Positions 1 through 31,547 of a stretch of 64,000 nucleotides of DNA are shown here, piece by piece; the first letter of the stretch is position 1; every line of letters begins with the position of its first letter. The notes below the pieces were generated by a model. It searched no databases and was not told the origin of the DNA. It saw only the letters and a program-made list of their open reading frames with translations. Both the position numbers and the translations under genes were made by a program. Origin of the DNA: Chondrilla cf. caribensis (Eukaryota > Porifera > Demospongiae > Chondrillida > Chondrillidae); contig OZ026556.1 of the NCBI GenBank assembly GCA_964020155.1, positions 1,766,501 to 1,830,500 of the forward strand, written 5' to 3'.

Positions 1-245
1 CAACTAGCGGCCTCCCTAATCAACCCCCTTACAGCTAGTGGCCTCCTCCGGGTTCCTTATGTCAGCTAGGTCACACTGTACATATCTACATATTGGCAGG
101 GTGCATGTGTGAAGTCTAGGTATCTGTGTTGTTACTGGAGTGATCTCGCAGTTGGTTGTAACTGTTGTAAACTACAATCTATGTTGTGTGTAATGGTGTA
201 CGTACATACTTTGTTGAACTCAGCCAACTTTGCCCATCTATGTAG

Positions 246-563
246 AGAGCTAGTGATGAAAATAACTCTCTAACTGAGTACTTTAGTAATCCGAGGTCAC
301 TACTAAAGGGAGAGTCAGAGAGGATGGAAGATGAAGATGATGATGACTTTGTTGAGAATTTTCTTCCCAGAGCCACTGTGAGCACAGATCTGTGTTTAAG
401 CTTGTCTCCTGCCGAAGACAAAGAAATGGTTATGGAAGGTTTCGTACCACCACGAAGCAGCACCTGTAGTGATGGTGATGATGAAGAGACAGGAGCTGAA
501 CCTTCGTTCTACAAAATGTACACTCTGGATAGTGGTGGGAGCTCAGGAAAACAACATGTATGA
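246..563 (+). CDS. Last exon of a partial upstream gene
   Basis: I do not recognise this protein. The reading frame is open from an AG acceptor at 244-245 (the in-frame TAG there is the splice site itself) to the TGA at 561-563, giving about 105 residues. A methionine at 324 begins a strongly acidic run (MEDEDDDDFVENFLPR), but the open frame upstream of it makes a terminal exon more likely than a complete small gene. The tail is rich in Ser, Glu and Asp. A canonical AATAAA lies at 651-656, about 90 bases after the stop, which supports a 3' terminal exon. The rest of the gene is outside the window. A free-standing 79-residue gene starting at 324 is the alternative. Confidence 0.5.
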   Translation, partial: RASDENNSLTEYFSNPRSLLKGESERMEDEDDDDFVENFLPRATVSTDLCLSLSPAEDKEMVMEGFVPPRSSTCSDGDDEETGAEPSFYKMYTLDSGGSSGKQHV

Positions 564-1315
564 CTGAGGTTGTTGTAGAACTACCATTCGTTACTTTTGT
601 ATGTAATTTCCATTCAATGTAATATTTTTGTATATATATATACAATTTAGAATAAAATTAATGCTATAAATACCGTGTATATTGTATGATATAATATTAT
701 TGAATTGGACACTTCATGTACTAGTAGTGATTTCAAAGTGAACTGTCATAACAAATTTTGGCAGGTGTAAAGTTTATTTTAATTCTGAGTCAATTTTTGC
801 GGGATTTTTCCTGCCAAAAATAAATTTAAACCTACCTAACAAAGTTTATCTTATCAATGTGATTGACAGGCAAAGTATATAGTATCTATGGTTATATAAG
901 CTATTACTTTTCCCATGCACTAGTACTACCATTCTTCCAAGTATAGTTCAATGCATGGAAACATTGAGATTGAACAATATAGCAACAGATTTTCCAACAA
1001 AACTCCTCATTGGGAGGTTATGTGTACTTAGCAGTGTCTACATATGGTGCTATGGGGTCGAATTCTGGTCACATACACTTCAATTCCAAACATACAAGAA
1101 TATATTATTATGTTCAAACACATCTGCCCTGGTGCTACATTTTATTCGATAGATAAATGTGGCAGCAAAATTTAATCCTATGATATTGAGAGGTAGAGTA
1201 TATAATTTTTCGTTTGTAGGATAAATTTCTGCGTCTCAAAATGTCTTAGGACGATTTCGGCCGAGATCGATGGGTTGACTTTTGGCATGACAAAACTGTC
1301 GAACACATAATTAAA
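564..1315. other. Intergenic, AT-rich
   Basis: Contains the probable 3' UTR of the first gene and a short imperfect inverted repeat (about 763-838, arms around TTTTGGCAGG and CCTGCCAAAA). The short open frames here have no recognisable content. Confidence 0.5.
651..656 (+). terminator. Polyadenylation signal AATAAA
   Basis: Canonical hexamer about 90 bases downstream of the stop codon at 561-563; probable 3' end of the partial first gene. Confidence 0.55.
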
Positions 1316-1316
1316 G

Positions 1317-1324
1317 TGACGTCA
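1317..1324. promoter_or_regulatory. Full CRE palindrome upstream of GPANK1
   Basis: TGACGTCA lies 25 bases before the GPANK1 start codon at 1349. It is the consensus CREB/ATF site. Being so close to the start it sits either in the core promoter or in a very short leader. Functional use is inferred. Confidence 0.45.
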
Positions 1325-1348
1325 TGTGTATTACGTAAGACAATCAAA

Positions 1349-2485
1349 ATGGCGGACTTGACGACCAAGAAACGTACTTTGCCATTGCAAGATTTAGCTG
1401 AACCCATTCTTTTTGTTAGTGCTCGAAACAAGAGCGAAAAAGAAGTTGAAAATCATTTGAAACCAATACGACCTCAAGGGAGTTTAAGTGGGGAGGAAAT
1501 ATATAAATTCTACACATCTCTAGTAACGGCTGAAACACAAGGAAATGAAGAAAAGAAATTGGAGAAGTCAAAAAGTAAACCTGGTGTGAGTGTTCGTTCA
1601 AGAGTTACAAGTACTACCAAGAAAACTGAATCTAGAGTTCTACCTCGGAAAAAGTCCTCTACGTCGGAAATATTCACTTTTGCTCAAGAAGGAAAGGTGA
1701 GGGAGTTGAAGAACGCTCTTGAGTCATCTGACGAGTATGACTTGAATTTCCAAGACATGTATGGATGGACTGTGCTCATGTCTGCAGCTTGTGCGGGTCA
1801 CCTGGACGTGGTGGATTACCTGCTTTCGAGAGGAGTTGAGTGGAAAACGCTGTTTGATAAGTCAGGACGGACTGCTGTTGATCTGGCTAGAGCATCGGGT
1901 CACTTGCACGTTGCTGAATGGATTGAAGCTAAAGGTACTGTCTCGGGTTCATCCGATTACTTCCGTAAGAATGCCTCAAGCAATCAAGACGAGTTGCAAA
2001 TTCGTTCTAAAACATCCCCTGGACCATTCCACTGTGCAACTTGTGGTATCCTATTAAGAGATACAGCAAGACAGGACCACTGCCACTCAACGTTGCACCA
2101 GTTTAACTGCCAGCACAGGCCAATCGTACACCGCTATGGCATCCCACAAAGCAACAAGGGCTATATGTTACTCTTAGGAAACGGATGGGACCCAGAGAAG
2201 GGGCTTGGGTCAGTGGCAGAGGGGAAGCAGTTCCCAGTGAAGACTGTACTGAAACGGGATAGGCTCGGCCTGGGAGCGGAGGGGAGAGGGGGAGAGAGAT
2301 TGAAAGCGAGAATCACTCACTTTGGGCCTGGCGATACGTCTGCCGTTGAAAGGCCACAGAGAAGGAGGTTAAAGCATGAGAGTTCTGATTTGAACAACTT
2401 GCCAAAGAAGAAAAAAAGAGCAGTAGAAATAGCTAAAGAACGGAAGTGGGAAATGGAACTCAGAAGACATTTGAATTCGGAATGA
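1349..2485 (+). CDS. GPANK1: GPANK1-like G-patch and ankyrin-repeat protein
   Basis: Single-exon gene of 378 residues. An N-terminal charged region is followed by about two ankyrin repeats (motifs GWTVLMSAACAGHLDVVDYL and GRTAVDLARASGHLHVAEWI), then a Cys/His segment (FHCATCGILLRD with a following HxHSTLH) and a G-patch (GYMLLLGNGWDPEKGLG, then RDRLGLG). This order and the length match vertebrate GPANK1 (BAT4, about 356 residues). G-patch proteins usually bind and activate DEAH RNA helicases, so a nuclear RNA role is expected, but the family is poorly characterised. I chose ATG 1349 (aaaATGGCG, purine at -3) over the in-frame ATG at 1316, which overlaps a CRE. The C-terminus has a Lys-rich stretch likely to act as a nuclear localisation signal. 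Confidence 0.9.
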   Translation: MADLTTKKRTLPLQDLAEPILFVSARNKSEKEVENHLKPIRPQGSLSGEEIYKFYTSLVTAETQGNEEKKLEKSKSKPGVSVRSRVTSTTKKTESRVLPRKKSSTSEIFTFAQEGKVRELKNALESSDEYDLNFQDMYGWTVLMSAACAGHLDVVDYLLSRGVEWKTLFDKSGRTAVDLARASGHLHVAEWIEAKGTVSGSSDYFRKNASSNQDELQIRSKTSPGPFHCATCGILLRDTARQDHCHSTLHQFNCQHRPIVHRYGIPQSNKGYMLLLGNGWDPEKGLGSVAEGKQFPVKTVLKRDRLGLGAEGRGGERLKARITHFGPGDTSAVERPQRRRLKHESSDLNNLPKKKKRAVEIAKERKWEMELRRHLNSE

Positions 2486-2700
2486 CTCTACTCATCCATT
2501 ATGCTTTTGTATGTATATACACGTGTGTATAGAGTTATATTTATATTGTACACTGTACTTTATGTGATCTTTTTACCCATGAATAATATTATCGCATTGG
2601 CGTCACGGAAAGTCCCTTTCGAGAACGATTGTTTTGAATTTTCTATCTGTGGCTCACAAAAAATCTACAGGCGTCTCCTTAATCTTCCAAGCTGAAGAAC

Positions 2701-14561
<11,861 letters not shown>

Positions 14562-15636
14562 CTGATCGCAAACTTTAGGAATTTGTATATCACATTTAAC
14601 TATGGAATTTTTTTAGTACTTTTTCCTATATAATATACCTTTCTAGTATCATATAATATACATTTTAATTCACTATGTTGTAGGATGCACAATGACATGT
14701 ATATTATTTGTGTATGTGCGTCCCATACTAGTCATTATGTATGTGGATATTAACATTATAATCTATTATCATTTTACAGTAAATTACACAAATTGGTTAC
14801 GATTTAACTAATAATAGTAACAGTAACAGTGAAACACATTAAAATTGAATACCTACAAGCCATTGATTTTGAATTAATTTTACTTTTAATAATTTTGCAT
14901 CGTTTAGTTATCTATATTGTGTGCATCAATTGCAATTAACCCGACACCGCTGTAGTTTGATCTGATCATGGCAGTATATACATGTGTATAATACATGGAT
15001 ATGTGCTATAATAATTATTATAGTATAATTTTAATACGTATGTGCAATTTGCTATAAAATCACAATCAATAACATTCCAATTACAGTGTAATTGGAATTG
15101 CTCAGTATAAGTACTTTGGTTATAATATTAGCACATATGTACACATTATATGTACGTACCTCTAGGTCCGTTAATACAGTAAATATACACTTCACTCAGT
15201 CCACGTAGATCGTGTATGCTATCTAATATAATGGTAAAATGTCAGCTATTGCACTCACTGCAAGTATCTTTAGATCTGATGCTAGAAGTACGTGTACGTG
15301 TTCCGATGTTTGGTGCATGTGCCCCCTTGAGGTACTCAGCAAGTTGCACTGAAAAATAATAATATTGCATTATAGATGATCATGCACGAAGCGCATCATA
15401 ACCGGATTCGGAAGTAATTATTTTGTCCTTTACGTAATGCATCCTTGGATTACCGGAAATCGGTCGGACGTAAACAAAACAAGAGTCTCTGACTGTCTCT
15501 TCGTTCTGTGGACGTTAACCTCTTTTAGGAGTCTCTTCATCGCTTTATAGGAGTTTTTAAGTTCATTTTCCGGCCTAAACTTAGTTCAATCATTTCGACC
15601 GGTATAGACAAACTGGTCCTTAGTCCACAACAAATA
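14562..15636. other. Intergenic between DXO and UBALD
   Basis: AT-rich. It holds the DXO 3' UTR, a degenerate copy of the CAGTGCAAC inverted-repeat element (right end 15351) and, from about 15380, a more GC-rich stretch that is probably the UBALD promoter and leader. Confidence 0.5.
15190..15351. mobile_element. Degenerate family-E MITE copy
   Basis: Shares CACTTCACTCAGTCC and the right end (CCCCCTTGAGGTACTCAGCA then AGTTGCACTG) with the copies at 33343, 24020 and 45845. The left end is not clear. Confidence 0.55.
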
Positions 15637-16187
15637 ATGAGTATGGCAACGTACGACGAGAATTATCTTAGAAGACAAATGATGGTCAACCAGTTCTGTA
15701 ACACCGTAGGATGTACCGTGGATCAGGCGCAACAGATGTTAACGAACGCTCAGTGGAGCCTCGAGGTCAGCGTTAGGTTCTACAGTGTATTGTGTCTGCG
15801 TGTTTCCGAATGTTGAATAGACGGCCGTCCCCGATTTTCGGATTAATCACTATCCCTGTTTGTATTTCAGGTAGCGTACAGCCTCTTCTTTCAGGACCAC
15901 TCAACCGGAGTTAACAATGGAATTTCGATGAAGAAAGCGTACCAAGTAAGTAAGATAAGTTGTTTGCTAAGTTTCTGAAGCGTCGGTTAATGGGTCACGT
16001 TCACACTTTTCTGTGGCAAGAACTTGGTATACGTTCCTAGACAGTTACTATTCAGCTTAGGACAAATGTCGTCCAGTTTCCATCTTTACTTATTTGTGGA
16101 GATAATGACAATGTTTTAATTGCTCAGTGCTCACGTCAGACCTATGTGTTCAGGTTTAGTATTCGTACGTTGTGTGAGAAAGTCTTC

Positions 16188-16242
<55 letters not shown>

Positions 16243-16251
16243 TGTATGTGT

Positions 16252-16299
<48 letters not shown>

Positions 16300-17374
16300 T
16301 GTGTGCATGTTGTGGCTGAACCCCCACCTCATGCTTTATTCATTGTGCAATTAGGTAGAGGTTGAGATCTACCAGACCCAGGAGGTGTATACTTGATTAT
16401 CGCTTGCTGCCTGCCCTTGGTGGTGTTGGGATGGTATACCTATAATAATATTCATTGATTGAACTTACAAACAGTAACCTTATTGGGGTAGATAGGGCCT
16501 CCCTCAGACTGTATACTGAAATTCATTGGTAGTGGTATTCAGTATGAATAGCTAATGACAATGTTGTCCTGTTGTTGTGTACGGCAGTGCACCTATGTAT
16601 TGCTAGGTACTTACCTGTGTGGCCTGTGGTGCAATATTGAGGGGTCATAACCTCAGCTTACCAGGGGAAATACGTATTTTGCCTAGAATGTATGTATCTC
16701 AAGTACATGACCCCTACGTAGAATCAGGAGAACCTCCTAGCCCGCCTCCTAGTCCACACACATAGCCAGTGTGCTGTGGTGAGTTCCAGGATTGATTGTT
16801 TCCTGGCTGATGTGAAGTGGAAGGGCGGCTAATACACTGTAACAGTCTCCTAATTGTTTACAGTAGGGTGATTACATCTGGTGAATTGTAATTATGCTAA
16901 GCAACGTAGACACATGTCTGAGTGGGTGGGCCCAGGGGATTTCAAATGCATTGCATAACAACGAAATGGCTTTATTATGCAGTCCTAGGTGTTTTAGGCA
17001 CTGCACGTGTGAAAGGTAGTCTTATGGATTCATAAATTACAGGATTTTACCCTTTCCCTCTGTAGCATTGTGTACCAAACAATACACCAGTCACACCATC
17101 ACAGCTACCAGATATTCTTAGTGGGTTATCACAGCTGACAACAGGGGCTGGGAGCATGGAGACACAGCATGATTACTGGACAGATAGAAAAGACAAGTGT
17201 GACAAAATGACCGAATCCTCATCATCATACGAACAACCGCAACTGTTGATCGGTAGCATGGAGTATCAGAAAGAGGGCTCTCCTGTCCTCTCACCATATC
17301 AGCAGACACAGAGTCAGCCGCAACAACCATTTGCATTTTACAACAAGATGCCCAGTGCAACAAGTACCCAATAG
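15637..17374 (+). CDS. UBALD: UBA-like domain protein, UBALD1/2 (FAM100) family, 3 exons
   Basis: Exons 15637-15765, 15871-15945 and 17066-17374 join in phase 0 to encode 170 residues, close to human UBALD1/2 (177 and 164). Exons 1 and 2 carry the UBA-like helical domain (MMVNQFCNTVGCTVDQAQQM, then WSLE and VAYSLFFQDH), matching the family pattern of a QF..AAGC..DQA core ending in FFQ. Exon 3 keeps the family motif NNTPVTPSQLPDILSGLSQL and then becomes Ser/Gln-rich and disordered. The family is small, conserved in animals and of unclear role; ubiquitin binding is suggested only by the fold. ATG 15637 was chosen because the family begins MS; ATG 15643 is possible. Intron 2 holds a GT tract at 16192-16298. 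Confidence 0.88.
16192..16298. repeat. (GT)n microsatellite in UBALD intron 2
   Basis: GT tract with a short TACGTGTATGTGTAC interruption. Confidence 0.95.
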
Positions 17375-18956
17375 GTCTGCACTGAAGTACAACTACTGTG
17401 TCAAAATACAAGGACGGTGTATCAAAATACCTCTGTATCTCAGTAGTAGAACTGTTTGTTGATTGTTTACTGTACGTATTTGTGTGCGTGTGTGTGTTTG
17501 CATAATCTCGTTGAGTCTGTTTATATCGATATTCTGCATGCTACTGTTTTTTCTTTCCATTTTAATTGATTTGAAGTACTATTTGTGTATGTACATATTC
17601 GTGCAATGTATGCTGTAATATTCAAACTTTGTACATGTATTGTATGTACTGTTATAGTATGTAATGTTATTTATATGTATGTGCATATTATTAGTGTAAA
17701 TCAAATCTCATTAATGTGACTATCTCAGTTTAGTTCTGGAATTCTGTTAATTCATTGTTACGAATGTCATCATTATTTTGATTATTTTGTTTGAGTCAGT
17801 AATAATTGTGGCATCTGTTTATAGCTGCAGGTGTGGAATTATTGTGTAGAGGTCTATTCATCCTAATAACAATTAACGAAAAATTAATAATATAAAAAAG
17901 AATATAATAATAGTACAGTATAGTTTGGTGTCAAATTATGATATGACAATGCACCTACATTAGTAAATTATTCTTAATTGTTCTATAAATAGGTCAGTTT
18001 AGTAGGACATGCTGACTAAGGGACTTGTGGTCAATAGACTTTGTATGGCTCAATGATTTAAGCATGTTTCGTTATTAGCTAACACATCTGGATCTGAAGG
18101 AAGCCATTCACATACAGGTACACGTGGTGAACATGAAAGAAACCAAAACAACACACTCAATATAATATTATATAGACGTATGTACGTATATGTGCTATAT
18201 ACCACAGCTAGCTGTACACAATACACATGCACACACTGCAATTATATAATTAACTTGTGATTAGTTTGGAAGATGTCAAGGATCAAGTGCATTAAGCTGG
18301 AGATCTATGTCGACATCTTAAACTTTATATATTACGTACATACATACATATTATGGTGGATCCTGCCTAGACTGTAGTGGTACTGTATAATTTATGTCAA
18401 TAATATACTAAGCCATGGGATCAATGGCCAGCTGCAGCTATTATATACAGTGAAACCTCTCTAATCTGAAACTCAATAATGGGACCTGAGAATAATATTG
18501 GATTAGGAGGTTGTTGGATTATGGAGTGCCTCTTACCATACTTAATAATTATGTATGGTGACTGTACCTCATATAATGGTTGAATTAGAGAGAATGTTGC
18601 AATTGGTTATAGAGGTGTCTGATTAGCGAGGTTTCACTGTAATACGTATATACGTATATAATCATACACGCACGTATGATATTTACCAATTATGTGATTC
18701 TTTGATTGGTATGTACGTATATAATATTATGTGTAATAATTATAATGCATTTGATATGCAGGAATTTACTAGGAATATAAACATTTCCCCCATACGTACA
18801 TATACATTATGTACATGTCCATAAAGCAATAATGAATTATAGAAATAAAAGTTCTATGATATAGATATAGAAAGGAATCAAAATTTAAGAATGTTTGTCC
18901 TAACAATACACAATAAACACACACACATACACGCACACACACACACACACACACAC

Positions 18957-19003
<47 letters not shown>

Positions 19004-19017
19004 AACATTTTGACAAT
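17375..19017. other. Convergent intergenic region, UBALD/FBF1 3' ends
   Basis: Holds the 3' UTRs of both genes, one MITE (18448-18639) and a CA tract (18917-19001) abutting the FBF1 stop. No further gene was seen. Confidence 0.6.
18448..18639. mobile_element. MITE, family C (CAGTGAAACCTC ends)
   Basis: 192-bp element with terminal inverted repeats CAGTGAAACCTCTCTAATC and GATTAGCGAGGTTTCACTG, flanked by TA on both sides. No coding capacity. The TA target site suggests a non-autonomous Tc1/mariner-type element. Confidence 0.8.
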
Positions 19018-29058
<10,041 letters not shown>

Positions 29059-29464
29059 CGTACTCCTCCCACTAGCACCACCGGGCGGGTTGGAACCAAT
29101 GTCTGTACGGGATGTAATCCCACATCATCATGATAAAGCGTGCATAAATCGGTATACAAACATGTCAGAATTCACACAATCTACTTTTTTCAGTCGAAGA
29201 ATCTCCAAGCAGGGAATCCAGAGCAGTGCTTAGACTATTCGTTGAGCCCGTGGTCAAGGGATTATTCCGAGAGGCCTTAAAACTTGGTAGATCTCCTAAT
29301 AACTGTACCAAGTATAGTAGAATCATAGAATACAACTCGAATAACCTCTTGAGTGCTCAGCGGACACTTACACTCATGACGACACCAAGTCACAGCAAAC
29401 TCTCCGCCATTTATACGAATCGTTGCTAGGCGACCACAATGGGGATTCCCCTATCGAGGTCAAA
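29059..29464. promoter_or_regulatory. Shared divergent promoter of FBF1 and the Ras-like gene
   Basis: 406 bases separate the two start codons. The region holds the leaders of both genes and a consensus X-box at 29422-29434. Confidence 0.65.
29422..29434 (-). promoter_or_regulatory. RFX X-box
   Basis: On the - strand the sequence is GTCGCC-T-AGCAAC, which fits GTNRCC-(N0-3)-RGYAAC at every defined position with a one-base spacer. RFX factors are the conserved regulators of ciliary genes in animals. The site is 31 bases upstream of the + strand ATG (29465) and 364 bases upstream of the FBF1 ATG (29058). Use in vivo is inferred. Confidence 0.65.
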
Positions 29465-30507
29465 ATGGAATTCTACCCCAGTGGCTGGGTTCGACCAGAT
29501 ATCAACCGTCCTAAGAATGAGGACGAAGCGGACAATCGCGAAGACGTGAAGTCCCCAATAGATTCTTCGAATGACAATAAAGAAAATGAACCCGCGGAAA
29601 TATATCATCATTCAACGACATCAAAGTCGTCACTTTCTAGTACTACGAGTAGCCCTTCGCGCTCCAGTACAGGAGAGTACCACGGTGCACCTTGGGAAGT
29701 GTCTCTCATACAATTTAAGCCAGTAAATAATTCTGTGAGCTACGAGAGAGACCTACCCGGTCAGAAGCTAGTGGCTGTAATAGGGAGGGATTTTGACACT
29801 CCTGTTGAGACGTCCGACCTATTACAGAAGCAGTACAAATTACAAGGAGAAGTGCTCGAAGGGAGTGTGCCAAAGGTGAAGTTCTTGGGTTATGAAGTTA
29901 GACGAAAGGAACTGTTGAGCAACCAATTCAAGATAGAAGACATTCAGAACCACGACCTCATTGCTATGTGCTACAATGCCTCAGAAGCGAGGATTCTTCT
30001 AACTGGCAGTGATGGTTTCTACACCAGCCTGTTGAAGCAGGTGGAGAGAATGCTAGGTGAGCCCTGTTCATACCACTAAATTATTTCTCATTCATGTAAC
30101 CAGAATGTACATACATATATATTCAACATAGACATCTAAGATGTACGTATGTACATAAGGCATACACTTCTACGATGTATGTACATAAGGCATACACTTC
30201 GATATGATCTTTGACTATATTGTGTATGTCTATGTTCCTTTCTACAGGTCCCAATAAAGCTGTCTTCTTAATATATAATTATCCTTTGTCAAGGTTGTCG
30301 ACAACAGGAAGTGAACAAATCATAGACCCGTCTTTAAGTAGTCGCTTACAATCTCAAGAAGCTCTCAAGCACTACCTCGATAATGGCCAAGTCTTATCAT
30401 GGATGACCACGCCCTCAAAGACGCACCTTCAGACACTTCACTACCTCACTCAACTTGACCCTAATCCTGTTCCGTACAGTTACACGGAGTCTTGTGGTAT
30501 TTTGTAA
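29465..30507 (+). CDS. Unrecognised protein, probable degenerate Ras-like GTPase with CAAX box
   Basis: Exons 29465-30056 and 30248-30507 (phase 1 junction) encode 283 residues. Residues 1-80 are acidic and Ser-rich. From about residue 85 the pattern follows a small GTPase: WEVSLIQF, KLVAVIGRDFDTPVETSDLL where a P-loop would lie, a switch-like stretch VPKVKFLGYEV, HDLIAMCYNAS (third strand, like LLVYDIT), KAVFLIYNY (fourth strand), RLQSQEALKHYLDNG and VLSWMTTPSKTHLQTLHYL, the place of the S-A-K motif and last helix. The C-terminus is CGIL, a CAAX box with leucine last, typical of geranylgeranylation. The P-loop GKS/T, DxxG and NKxD motifs are missing, so nucleotide binding is doubtful. The start is ATG 29465 (caaaATGG); the frame is open upstream to 29336 without another ATG. 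The assignment to the Ras fold is my inference from pattern only. Confidence 0.6.
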
Positions 30508-30518
30508 CCCAATATACA

Positions 30519-30610
30519 GTACAACATGGTGTAGTTACAATATAGCACAGTACAACATGGTGTATTTACAATATAGCACAGTTCAACGTGGTGTATTTAC
30601 AATATAACAC
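30519..30610. repeat. 35-bp tandem repeat, three copies
   Basis: Unit contains ACAGTACAACATGGTGTA and TTTACAATATAGC; three adjacent copies with minor changes, directly after the stop codon of the Ras-like gene. Confidence 0.8.
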
Positions 30611-30920
30611 TGTATAGTGTAATAATAGACAGTGAATTGCAATGTGGTAACAGTACGGCATTGTACAAATGTGTTTATGTGCTACTATTGATTTCACAAT
30701 TGCTGAATGAATTATGCAAGAATAATTACAATAATTTAATAACAATTCCACACAGTAAATACGCATAATATTTATAAGTAGCAAAGTATACAGTGATACT
30801 GAATGTATGCTATGTTTTACCAACAACTTGGATTTTTGAATGTATATATTATTATAATTTTTTTTATATTTTATTATTATAATATGTAAATCAGATACGT
30901 ATATATGTACATTGATATTG

Positions 30921-31130
30921 TACCGTATAGCGGGAAATATTTGCGGGACAATATTTTCGCGGATTTTGCGGTTTGCCTAACATCCGCGAAAATTTTATCC
31001 GCGAACTAGGCGTTCTCGCTGTTCTGTCGCGTGACTCTGGCCAGCATCCGTGTAAATTTTATCCGCGAATTTTCGTTTTTGGAGCCATCCGCGAAAATTT
31101 TGTCCCGCGAAAATTTCCTGCTATACGGTA
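30921..31130. mobile_element. MITE, family D, CpG-rich hairpin
   Basis: Perfect outer repeats TACCGTATAG and CTATACGGTA, with inner inverted repeats built on GCGGGACAA and ATTTTCGCGGAT. The terminal TA pair fits a TA target site. CpG density is far above its AT-rich surroundings. No open reading frame of note. Confidence 0.82.
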
Positions 31131-31547
31131 TATAGTGGCATTATTCACCAGATCGTGCATGTCCCTGCAGCTGCTTCTGACCTAGGAAGCACTCAGGGAG
31201 TGGACTGGCTGCACAAGACTATAGTCATGTGTGCCATTGTCTTTGAAGTGCACCATGCATTGTAAATCAAACATAATAAATTTATATATGGATTATCAAT
31301 TATTATTAACAAATCAAAGTTCAAGGGAGATATGATACAGTTAATATAACATCATATAATTCTGTGCTACAAACATGAGACGTGTATATTGTGCTATATA
31401 ATACGATTATACAATGTCATGCACACTATGCTAGCTACGCCTATGTACGTATAATGGCATAATTAGATGCATGATCACAATTTCAATGCATATTATCATT
31501 ATTATGAAGAATTGTAACTATTATTATTACATCCAGGTTGAGCAATG

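Larger units (their letters stand above)
30508..31547. other. Convergent intergenic region with MITE
   Basis: Holds the 3' UTR of the Ras-like gene, a three-unit 35-bp tandem repeat (30519-30610), a CpG-rich MITE (30921-31130) and the RBBP6 3' UTR. Confidence 0.6.

Noticed and set aside
1761..2057. 98-codon + frame inside GPANK1
   Set aside because: Shadow of the GPANK1 frame; the ankyrin and zinc motifs are in the other frame.
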